A stretch of DNA of 52,701 nucleotides from the NCBI GenBank assembly GCA_964649195.1, contig CAZYPK010000016.1, positions 1 to 52,701 of the forward strand, read 5' to 3'. Position 1 is the stretch's first letter, and each line of letters starts with the position of its first letter. The notes beneath the pieces are model-generated. The model was given only the letters and a program-made list of their open reading frames with translations. It was not told the DNA's origin and did no database searches. Positions 25,212 through 32,277 of this stretch are shown here, in pieces. A program made the translations under genes and the position numbers. The DNA is from JTS-RE9 sp964649195 (GTDB lineage: Bacteria > Planctomycetota > Phycisphaerae > Phycisphaerales > Phycisphaeraceae).

Positions 25212-26310
25212 CTAAATCATCGACACGAGATCGCGCCAGCGTTGCCGATGCACCAGTGCCAGCCGACTTTCATCGAGTGATTCCCCAAGGAGTTTCAAAA
25301 ACAGGCGACGGCCAGTTTCACCAAAGAGAATCAGACAGACACGAAGAAAGGCTGGAAAGTCGATGATGTAAAGATTCTGCCCGGAAGCGAACTCCTGTTG
25401 AAACAGCTTGTCGATGTCTTCCTTCTCATCTTCGTTGACCGTGCCTGAAATGAGGAAGACCGCCTCGGTGACGGCGTGCTCCCGAATGGAAGGCAATTTG
25501 TCCTGCACATCCACGAGCCGTAATTCGCGGTCCTTGACCTCGACGGCCAGAACGACTCCGCCGTCGTCATCAAGACATTCAAGATCGGCAACGTGGCCCG
25601 TCTGCGTGTCTGCCGCATTGATGTTGGCGGTGCGCACCGTTGAAAAAAGCTGAAACCTCCGGCCAAGCGATCGAAGCAAGGCGACCGCGGTGGCTTGCAG
25701 GCGAACGCCGCCGGTGCGATCCGCAAGAAACTCGGAGACGACACGGGTGCATGAATCGAAGCTTGTTCGATTGGGAACGGGATAGCGAATGGCGACCTCC
25801 GCCAGACGGTGCCGGATTTCAAGCAGCACCGCGCGCAGGAGCATGGGAACACTGGCCGGTTCCTCTTGAGCATGGTTAAGGACATCAATCAGGTCTTCGT
25901 ACTCGGCCTTGTTGCGCTTGGATGAAAGATGCGCAGCGTCGATCGATGGTTCCCGTAACGGCTTGCTCAAATTAGGGAGAAGGCGAGCCCCCAAGCACGG
26001 AATGATTGAGCCGGTCAAACTCGACGATAACCCGATGGCAAAGACTTCGAGCATCCCACGCGCCTTCGAGCGGACTCCCCGCTTGACAGGCGCGTGCATG
26101 GAGTTGATTGTCCAACTCCTTGCCCAATAGCTGCGTCAACAGTACGTAGCGATAGCTCAGTGTCGATGCGTTGATGGACCGGGAAATTCGTTCCCGGAGT
26201 TCTTCGGGGAGCGGTGTTGATGCACGCTGAACTGTCTCCGACTCTTCCCAGAGTTCCTGGAGTCGGATTCTTGCCCGATCAAAAAATGCGACTCGCGTAT
26301 CTTCAGGCAT
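25212..26310 (-). pseudogene. SacI-like type II restriction endonuclease, frameshifted
   Basis: Two reading frames together give about 365 residues, close to the known length of SacI-family endonucleases. The first frame (26310-25972) contains YVLLTQLLGKELDNQLHARA, DARSLCHRVIVEFDR and LGGSPSP; the second continues with SKPLREPS, KAEYEDLIDVL, VADLECLDDDGGVVLAVEVK (the D...ExK part of a PD-(D/E)xK nuclease fold) and then runs to 25212. The break is at 25975-25977, a run of three C on the minus strand: removing one C restores a continuous protein reading SPSPNLSKPLREPS. The gene overlaps the methylase stop by 8 bp. Either this is a genuine knockout of the nuclease, leaving an orphan methylase, or a sequencing error. 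The family assignment is from memory of the domain. Confidence 0.7.
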
Positions 26311-27241
26311 GGTCGATCCCGAAGTTGATCCAGAGCACTTCCTGTCGATCCGCCTTCACCGAATGGCACCGCTTCACCGGCGCTTCGATGCAGGTCCAAT
26401 CGGAATAAAGGCCGTCGTAAAGCTCGCAGTGATAACCGGAGATCGCAACCCGTCCATGCACCTGGCGGAGCAACGCGGCGAGCTCTTCGTGTTCCTTGTC
26501 CGACATCTCAAACCCATAGGCTTTCGAGTCGCCTCTGGAACTGTGGGCGTAAGGCGGATCGCAATAAAACAATGTTTCAGGACTGTCGTACAGTTTGATC
26601 ACTTCAACGGAAGGCCGATTTTCAATCTGCACGCGCAGCAGGCGTTTGGCGATCGGCTCAAGCCCTTCGACTCCGCCCAGCCAACGGGAAACGACGCCGC
26701 TCATGCCCGCGCGGCTGGTGTTCTTGCAATTGGCCCATCGCCCCAGCGTCGCCGTCTGCGCGAGCCCTGTGCGAACCTGTCTTGCCCGCACGAAAAACCG
26801 ACGGGCTCTTTCAAGATTGGTGATGTTCTTCTCAATGGGCGAACACGCAAGGTCAAACTCTTCCCGCGAGAAAGGCGTCAATGAAATGGCTTCGATGAGT
26901 TGATCCTTGTATCGCCTGAGCATCCTGAAGAAATTGACGACTTCACCGTCGAGATCGTTGTAAGTTTCAATCGGCGAAGGCTCGCGATTGAGCAGCACCG
27001 CACCGGAGCCGCCAAAGGGTTCACAATAATGGGTCGCCTGGGGCAAGAGCGGCAAAAGCCAGTCGAGATGACTGAACTTTCCTCCATACCAGCCAAACGC
27101 AATTTTCTTTTTCCTGCGGCCGGTGGCGGAATGAACCGTGACGGCTGCGCGTGGGGCTGCTCCCCTGGCTTCAACATCGGGGTGGCCGATATCGGGAAAG
27201 AGGCGATTCGCCTGCGAAATGGGGGATGGAATTCGAGCCAT
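26303..27241 (-). CDS. D12-class DNA adenine methyltransferase
   Basis: A 312-residue alpha-type (Dam-like) N6-adenine methyltransferase. Visible motifs: FGWYGGKFSHLDWLLPLLP and YCEPFGGSGAVLLNR (SAM binding, near residues 50-85), YNDLDGEVVNFFRML, and FYCDPPYAHSS (DPPY catalytic motif, near residue 225), with GYHCELYDGLY and WINFG at the end. It would methylate the site protected from the adjacent SacI-like nuclease, whose start overlaps its stop by 8 bp. The ATG at 27241 has GAGG close upstream and TACAAT 8 nt before it. A TTG six codons earlier is in frame. All catalytic residues look intact. Confidence 0.9.
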   Translation of the reverse strand: MARIPSPISQANRLFPDIGHPDVEARGAAPRAAVTVHSATGRRKKKIAFGWYGGKFSHLDWLLPLLPQATHYCEPFGGSGAVLLNREPSPIETYNDLDGEVVNFFRMLRRYKDQLIEAISLTPFSREEFDLACSPIEKNITNLERARRFFVRARQVRTGLAQTATLGRWANCKNTSRAGMSGVVSRWLGGVEGLEPIAKRLLRVQIENRPSVEVIKLYDSPETLFYCDPPYAHSSRGDSKAYGFEMSDKEHEELAALLRQVHGRVAISGYHCELYDGLYSDWTCIEAPVKRCHSVKADRQEVLWINFGIDHA

Positions 27242-27249
27242 GATCCTCG

Positions 27250-27255
27250 ATTGTA
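27250..27255 (-). promoter_or_regulatory. Candidate -10 of the methylase
   Basis: TACAAT on the minus strand, ending 8 nt before the ATG at 27241. No clear -35 hexamer. Confidence 0.35.
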
Positions 27256-27289
27256 GCAAGCCGATTGAACAGGCACTTCCATCGTTGAC

Positions 27290-28441
27290 TTACGAACTGA
27301 TCCCCTTGAGCCGCATCTTCAGTTCCTCCGGCTTGGCCGAGTTGGCGGCGGCGACCTTCGGATGCACCAGGTTCTTCTCGACCAGATCCACCAGGCTGTC
27401 GGTGAAGGTCTGCATGCCGTCGGTCCGGTTTTCCTTGATCACGTCGTCCAGCTCGTGCTCCCGGCCATCGAGGATGAACTTGCGCACCGCGGGCGACTGA
27501 AGCAGAATCTCCACCGCCGGCACGCGAGGCAGATCCTCGCGCAGCGTCGGCAGCAGCTTCTGATAGACGAACGCCACCATCTGGTACGCCAGCATCGAGC
27601 GGATCGGGTCGCGCTCCTCCATGGGGAACAGATCGTAGATGCGCCCAAAGGCCTGCGATGCGGAGGAGGCGTGAATCGTTCCGAAGACCAGGTGGCCGGT
27701 CTCGGCGGCCTGCAGCGCGGCTTCGAAGGTTTCGCGGTCGCGCATTTCGCCGATGAGGATCACATCGGGATTCTCGCGCACCAGGGCCCGCAGCCCCAGG
27801 GCGAAGTTGGGCACATCGATGCCCACCTCGCGCTGATTGATCAGGGCCTTGTTGTCGGTGAAGAGATACTCGATGGGGTCTTCGAGGGTGAGGATGTGGC
27901 AGGCGCGGGTGTCGTTGATGTGCTGAAGCATCGAGGCGATGGTGGTGCTTTTGCCGCTGCCGGTGACGCCGCACAGGAGGATCAGGCCTTGATGGGTGGC
28001 GCAGGCGCTTTCGAGCGAGGCGGGAAGATAAAGCTCCTTGAAGTTGAGAATCTTGTTGCTGACCCGGCGTGCGGCGATGGCGCTGCGGCCGCGGGTGCGG
28101 AACAGGTTGACGCGGAAGCGGTGCGTGGTGCCGTCGCCCAGCAGGAAGTCGGTGCCGATGTCCAGCGAGCCGTTCTTCGCATAGGTCGCCCAGTGGGCGT
28201 CGCTGAGCGCGGCTTCGATGTCCCTCTCAAACTCCGCCGGGTCCAGCGGGGGGGTGTCCAGCGATTTGAGCGTGCCGCGCAACCGCAGCTTCACCTTCTG
28301 CCCGCCGCGCATGAGCAGATCGGAGGCTTCGAACTTGATGGCGGTCTCGAAATACTTTCGCAGCGAGGTGTTGGCCAGCGAGCGGTGTTCGCCGGCGTGG
28401 TCGGCGGCGGGAATGTCGGAGGCGGGAGGCGTGGTGCTCAT
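27290..28441 (-). CDS. pilT: Type IV pilus retraction ATPase PilT
   Basis: A 383-residue PilT-like hexameric ATPase that powers pilus retraction at the cytoplasmic side. The N-terminal domain (ASDLLMRGGQKVKLRLRGTL) precedes an intact Walker A, GVTGSGKSTT, near residue 160, the Asp box LEDPIEYLF, Walker B VILIGEMRDRETF and the His box GHLVFGTIHASSA. The C-terminus has the LLPTLREDLPRVPAVEILL segment, similar to the AIRNLIRE region but not identical. No Shine-Dalgarno site is clear. In contrast to the degenerate paralogue at 23405-25045, every catalytic motif is present. The R-M pair lies between the two. Confidence 0.9.
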   Translation of the reverse strand: MSTTPPASDIPAADHAGEHRSLANTSLRKYFETAIKFEASDLLMRGGQKVKLRLRGTLKSLDTPPLDPAEFERDIEAALSDAHWATYAKNGSLDIGTDFLLGDGTTHRFRVNLFRTRGRSAIAARRVSNKILNFKELYLPASLESACATHQGLILLCGVTGSGKSTTIASMLQHINDTRACHILTLEDPIEYLFTDNKALINQREVGIDVPNFALGLRALVRENPDVILIGEMRDRETFEAALQAAETGHLVFGTIHASSASQAFGRIYDLFPMEERDPIRSMLAYQMVAFVYQKLLPTLREDLPRVPAVEILLQSPAVRKFILDGREHELDDVIKENRTDGMQTFTDSLVDLVEKNLVHPKVAAANSAKPEELKMRLKGISS

Positions 28442-28483
28442 GGGAGTTGATCCGTGTTGGTCAAGGCGATGGGGCAGATCGGT

Positions 28484-28702
28484 CAGGGTCGTTTAATTCC
28501 TGGTTGACGTGCGGTCTGAAATCACAAATCGCAATCATCAAATCTCAAACAAGCTCCTATTCGGAAGGAAAAAGGCGGAAACAATGCGCAATGCGAATTC
28601 CTTGTTTTTTTCCATTTTGCATTTTGGAGCTTGTTTGGAACTTGAGTTTTGTCATTTGGATTTTTCCCAACGAAGGCGGTTCGGAGAACCGAAACGGCTC
28701 TG
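28484..28702. mobile_element. 219-bp MITE-like element, copy 1
   Basis: Ends CAGGGTCGTTT and AAACGGCTCTG form imperfect terminal inverted repeats. The interior is AT-richer than the genome and matches 41949-42166 in inverted orientation over its full length. It has no coding capacity. Its right end abuts the hisF stop codon directly. It fills the gap between pilT and hisF. Confidence 0.7.
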
Positions 28703-29662
28703 TCAAATCGGTTGGATGATGCGCACGGGTACGCCGTGGCCGGCGAGGTATTGTTTGGTCTGTGCGATGGTGTATTCACGGTAGTGAAAAATCGACGCGG
28801 CCAGGGCGGCGTCGGCGCGGGTCTGCGTGAGCACCTGGCGAATGTGTTCCGGGCTGCCGCAGCCGCCTGACGCGATCACCGGCACATTCACGATGGCCGA
28901 GACCGCGGCGGTCATCTCGATGTCGAAACCATTCTTCGTGCCATCGGCGTCCATGCTGGTGAGCATCAATTCGCCGGCGCCCAGTTCAACGACCATCTGC
29001 GCCCAGGCGACCGCTTCGAGACCGGTGGGACGGCGGCCGCCGTGGGTGTGGACTTCGAAGACGTAATCGGGTGTCGGGTGTCGGGTGTCGGGTGTCGCAA
29101 GCGAACGGCTCGGACTGTCAGTGATCGCCTCCACGTTCTTGTCTTTGCCTTGCGAAACCCGAAACCCGAAACCCGAAACCCGCGCCCTTCTCGCCGCTTC
29201 ACCGATGGTGCCGCCCAGCTTTTCCGTCTCCGCGCGTCGTGCTTCGAACTCGGCGCGAGGCACGCGCCTGGGGTCGATGTTGACGACCGTGGCGCATCTG
29301 CCGAAGCGGCGCGAGGTCTGCGTCACGATCGCGGGGTTGCTGATCGCGGCGGTGTTGATGCTCACCTTCTCCGCCCCGGCCTGGATCAGCGCCGTCACAT
29401 CCTCGATCGTGCGGATGCCGCCGCCCACCGTGAACGGCATGAAACACTGCTCGGCCACGCGGCGAACCATGTCATGGGTGATGCCGCGATCCTCGTGGCT
29501 GGCGGTGATGTCCAGAAAAACCAGCTCGTCGGCGCCCTCCGCGTCATATTGCCTGGCGATCGCCACCGGATCGCCCGCATCCCGAAGCTCCACGAAATTG
29601 ACGCCCTTGACCACACGGCCGGCTTTCACATCAAGGCACGGAATGATTCGGTGAGTCAGCAA
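28703..29662 (-). CDS. hisF: Imidazole glycerol phosphate synthase subunit HisF, with insertion
   Basis: A HisF cyclase that makes imidazole glycerol phosphate and AICAR during histidine synthesis, using ammonia from HisH. Catalytic D11 (IIPCLDVKAGRVVKG) and D130 (VVNIDPRRV) are at the expected positions, and the second half is normal (VHTHGGRRPTG, MLTSMDADGTKNGFD, VPVIASGGCGS). The protein is 319 residues against about 255 usual. The extra 60-65 residues lie right after D130, in the loop where HisF has a short hairpin, and contain two heptamer arrays (29069-29096 and 29154-29181) encoding TPDTRHPTPD and SGFGFRVS. The start is TTG at 29660-29662, because LTHRIIPCLDV is the canonical beginning and no ATG is near. 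Confidence 0.93.
   Translation of the reverse strand: MLTHRIIPCLDVKAGRVVKGVNFVELRDAGDPVAIARQYDAEGADELVFLDITASHEDRGITHDMVRRVAEQCFMPFTVGGGIRTIEDVTALIQAGAEKVSINTAAISNPAIVTQTSRRFGRCATVVNIDPRRVPRAEFEARRAETEKLGGTIGEAARRARVSGFGFRVSQGKDKNVEAITDSPSRSLATPDTRHPTPDYVFEVHTHGGRRPTGLEAVAWAQMVVELGAGELMLTSMDADGTKNGFDIEMTAAVSAIVNVPVIASGGCGSPEHIRQVLTQTRADAALAASIFHYREYTIAQTKQYLAGHGVPVRIIQPI
29069..29096. repeat. Four GGGTGTC heptamers inside hisF
   Basis: Exactly four tandem GGGTGTC units. On the coding strand they encode TPDTRHPTPD, immediately before the conserved VFEVHTHGGRR strand. Confidence 0.92.
29154..29181. repeat. Four GAAACCC heptamers inside hisF
   Basis: Exactly four tandem GAAACCC units. On the coding strand they encode GFGFRVS. 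Both arrays lie in the extra segment after catalytic D130. Confidence 0.92.
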
Positions 29663-29671
29663 AGCGTGCGG

Positions 29672-29677
29672 ATTATA
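29672..29677 (-). promoter_or_regulatory. Candidate -10 of hisF
   Basis: A perfect TATAAT on the minus strand, 9 nt before the TTG start, with no Shine-Dalgarno site. The transcript would have a leader of only a few bases. Confidence 0.4.
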
Positions 29678-29714
29678 CGGAAGAAATTTTCCGACGGCAC
29701 GCAGGATACATTCG

Positions 29715-29857
29715 CGCCCCGATCAGGGGCGCCCATCTTGGCTCATGTGCCGCATGTGGTGCCAAGCCCGATGGCGAGGGTCGCCGAGCCGTCGGGGTAT
29801 CGGCGGCCAGCGAGAGAAATGCCCCGACGGCTCGAAGACTCGCCATCGGGCTTGGCG
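29715..29857. repeat. Inverted GCCAAGCCCGATGGCGAG repeats between hisF and the porin
   Basis: The arms 29761-29796 and about 29823-29857 are reverse complements (GCCAAGCCCGATGGCGAG..., CCGTCGGGG) and can form a long hairpin. A smaller GCGCCCCGATCAGGGGCGC palindrome is at 29714-29732. A third copy of the long unit is at 31575-31613. No gene lies in 29663-29967. Confidence 0.7.
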
Positions 29858-29895
29858 TCACGGCGGGTACATGAGCCGAAAGTCGATGATCGCTT

Positions 29896-29929
29896 GGCTG
29901 GGGCTTCGCAGAGCCTCAGCCCCAGCCAC
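29896..29929. repeat. GGCTGGGGCTTCGC repeat hairpin
   Basis: GGCTGGGGCTTCGC followed by CAGCCCCAGCC makes a hairpin just beyond the porin stop. The same repeat occurs at 52553-52620. It could serve as a transcription end for the porin, but no U-run is seen. Confidence 0.55.
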
Positions 29930-29967
29930 CCGGCTCGGACAAGCCACCGCGTTTTGAAATGGTCTGC

Positions 29968-31446
29968 TCAGAACATCAGTTGAAACTGCAAGCGCAGGAC
30001 CCACTGGTTGTAGTCCTCCGAGGCCCGCAGCCCCAGGTGGCCCAGTGTCTGGTCGAAGGACTGGTTGTCCTGAAGACCCAGGGTCGCGGAACTGGGCATG
30101 TTGTTGGCGACCCACAGAACGTCGGCGGAGAACTTGGCCTGGTGGCGCAGCAGGTAGTAGTTGGCGCCGACGGTGACGATGATGATGTCGTTCTTTCCGC
30201 CGGCGTTGCGGCCATCGAGGTCGATCCATTCGACGCGGGCGAAAGGTTCAAGCTTGTCCGGGATGATCATGTAGCCGGCTTGGAGGACGATGCCGTACAT
30301 GTCCAGGTTGTCACCCGATTCGAGATCGGTGTGCAGTCCCGCGGCGGCGGCGAAGATGTTGAAGCCGTTGTATTCGATGGAGCCGTCGATGGTCCACAGG
30401 AGAAAGCTGTCGTTGCTTCCCGATGCTCCGCCGCCGGGCGATGAACCGGTCTCGCCCAGTTCCAGATGGATCGCGGCGCCGATGAATGCGGCAAAGGGTT
30501 CGCCGGACCATGCGGAAAAGTCCTGATACTGGGCCCAGTTGCCCGCCAGTTTGTAGTCGATGCGGAAGGTGCCCGCGATGTCGGTGCGGTCGAGGAAGAA
30601 TGATTTATGGATGGGGCCCAGGTCGCCATCGCCCACCGGCGCGGTGATGAAGGAACTGTTGAACTCATTGTCCTGCTCGCCGGAGCGGACGCCGTCGTTG
30701 AGCGAGGCGTAAAGCTGGAGCGAATCGTTGACCTGCCAGGTGACCCAGATGCCCTGGATGTAGCCGGCGGTGAATATCTCCGCCATGAGGGATCGTTCGA
30801 CGGCAAGCTGCATGGCGGGAGAGGTGGTCTCCTCGCGGAGGAAGCCGGCCTTGTCATCGCCCGCATAGAAGCTGATCGCATCGGTGGGGTGGTAGCCGAT
30901 CACCGCTTTTTCACCGAGCACCTCGGCATCCTCGCGGTCGGGACCGAATCGAATGGCGAAGGTGAAGCGCGGGTCGCCGATGTAGCCGGCCACTTCGAGC
31001 CGGATGCGGGCCATGTCGAAGCCTGACTCGTCGGTGTCGAACTGATCATTGCCGCCGGGCGCGACGCCCCGGTGGTTGTAGAGATACCGCGCCTGGATCA
31101 GCCCGCCGATCTGAAGGAGAAACTTGCCATCGTGGGAGCCGATGTAGAACGCCCCATTCTGATGGCCTGCGGTCAGGCCGTCGCTCAGAAGGCTGGCGCG
31201 GGTGTCGGCATCGGCGATGACTTCCTCGACCAAGGCCCGCACCTCCTGGGCACGCTTGTCGGTGAGCCAGTGGTCGTTGGAGTCGTTTTTAAGCCTGGTG
31301 ACTTCACTGCGAAGCTGCCGGTTGTCCTGCTCGACCTTTTCGAGCCTGGCGCGCAACTCGGCCAGATCATCCGCGACCAGAGGATTGGTCATCGTCAGGC
31401 CCAGACTCAGTGCGGCCAGAAAGGTGGATCGTCCATGATGTGTCAT
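29968..31446 (-). CDS. OprO/OprP-like porin
   Basis: A 492-residue outer-membrane protein. A signal peptide (FLAALSLGLTMTNPLVA) is followed by an alpha-helical coiled coil, residues about 28-55 (LAELRARLEKVEQDNRQLRS), which may form a periplasmic trimer stalk. From about residue 95 the sequence has alternating beta strands typical of phosphate-selective porins O and P (LLQIGGLIQARYLYNHRG, FDMARIRLEVAGYIGDPRFT), and it ends in the aromatic VLRLQFQLMF, an outer-membrane assembly signal. The ATG at 31446 is chosen to fit the signal peptide; codons upstream have no signal. It is transcribed alone. Substrate specificity cannot be told; phosphate-selective is a family name only. Confidence 0.85.
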   Translation of the reverse strand: MTHHGRSTFLAALSLGLTMTNPLVADDLAELRARLEKVEQDNRQLRSEVTRLKNDSNDHWLTDKRAQEVRALVEEVIADADTRASLLSDGLTAGHQNGAFYIGSHDGKFLLQIGGLIQARYLYNHRGVAPGGNDQFDTDESGFDMARIRLEVAGYIGDPRFTFAIRFGPDREDAEVLGEKAVIGYHPTDAISFYAGDDKAGFLREETTSPAMQLAVERSLMAEIFTAGYIQGIWVTWQVNDSLQLYASLNDGVRSGEQDNEFNSSFITAPVGDGDLGPIHKSFFLDRTDIAGTFRIDYKLAGNWAQYQDFSAWSGEPFAAFIGAAIHLELGETGSSPGGGASGSNDSFLLWTIDGSIEYNGFNIFAAAAGLHTDLESGDNLDMYGIVLQAGYMIIPDKLEPFARVEWIDLDGRNAGGKNDIIIVTVGANYYLLRHQAKFSADVLWVANNMPSSATLGLQDNQSFDQTLGHLGLRASEDYNQWVLRLQFQLMF

Positions 31447-31574
31447 GCGGAACCTCGACCGAGATGGCGACATCCGTGTGCGCCAGGTTTCGGCTTCGGA
31501 CCTTATCGGACGGATGGTCGAAAATAGTTGCGAAATTTACAGGCGGGCTTTCAAGCCGGGGATCAGAATCATCC

Positions 31575-31613
31575 GCCAAGCCCGATGGCGAGTCCGCGAG
31601 CCGTCGGGGTATC
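31575..31613. repeat. Third copy of the GCCAAGCCCGATGGCGAG repeat
   Basis: GCCAAGCCCGATGGCGAGTCC then GAGCCGTCGGGGTATCGG, matching the arms at 29761-29857. It joins directly onto heptamer-like units at 31614-31655. Confidence 0.65.
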
Positions 31614-31790
31614 GGGGTTCAAAATCCAAATCACAAAATCCAAATCGCAAACAAGCTCCAATCATCAAAATTCAAAACCGGAATCCGGGGTTTTTGATGT
31701 TTGTTCTTTGGAACTTGGAGCTTGTTTGAGATTTGGTGATTGCGATTTGTGATTTCAGGCCGCACGTCAACCCAGAATTAAACGGCCCTG
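31614..31790. mobile_element. Diverged copy of the MITE-like element with heptamers
   Basis: The right part (about 31712-31790, ending AATTAAACGGCCCTG) matches the end of 41949-42166 closely. The left part is rearranged into CAAAATCCAAATC-type units. The other end is missing. The remaining 31447-31574 and 31791-31923 show no gene. Confidence 0.55.
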
Positions 31791-31923
31791 GGTGCGGGAT
31801 CGATCATGCTTGCACCCGCCGCACGATGCCATTAGTCTCACGTGGCTTTTCCCCCGATGCCTGCCGTCGCGTGTTCACGTCCGAGGCAGGCGGTCGTTCT
31901 CGATTGAACTGGGAGGTTCCACG

Positions 31924-32277
31924 ATGTCGCAACATGAGCCGGAGACCCCGGAGACCCCGGAGACCAAGCCTGTCCACACGATGGGCAAGGACCACGAAGA
32001 TCATCCTGAAATGATCTCGCGCAACAGCCGCTACGGGCTGATCCTGTTCACCATCTACTGCCTGTTCTATGGGGGCTTCGTGCTCATCAGCGCCTTCGCG
32101 CCGCAGCAGATGGCCACGGAAATGCTCGGCGGCGTGAACCTGGCCATCCTCTACGGCATCGGCCTGATCATCGGGGCGCTGGTCCTTGCCTCGATCTACA
32201 TGTACCTCTGCCGGGCCACCGGCACGGACACGGGCAACGGCGAATCCGCCGCCGACAACTCGGAGGCCTCCAAGTGA
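31924..32277 (+). CDS. DUF485 membrane protein
   Basis: A 117-residue protein with two membrane segments (YGLILFTIYCLFYGGFVLI and LAILYGIGLIIGALVLASIYM), the pattern of DUF485 (YjcH) proteins. The N-terminus has a short repeat PETPETPETK. GGGAGG lies 7 nt before the ATG, a strong ribosome site. The stop overlaps the start of the symporter (GTGA), so they are translationally coupled. YjcH proteins sit next to acetate or related solute symporters, as here. Confidence 0.88.
   Translation: MSQHEPETPETPETKPVHTMGKDHEDHPEMISRNSRYGLILFTIYCLFYGGFVLISAFAPQQMATEMLGGVNLAILYGIGLIIGALVLASIYMYLCRATGTDTGNGESAADNSEASK

Noticed and set aside
28484..28702. A small non-coding RNA in the MITE-like element
   Set aside because: Terminal inverted repeats, fragmentary copies and orientation switching fit a mobile element better; expression data would be needed to revisit this.
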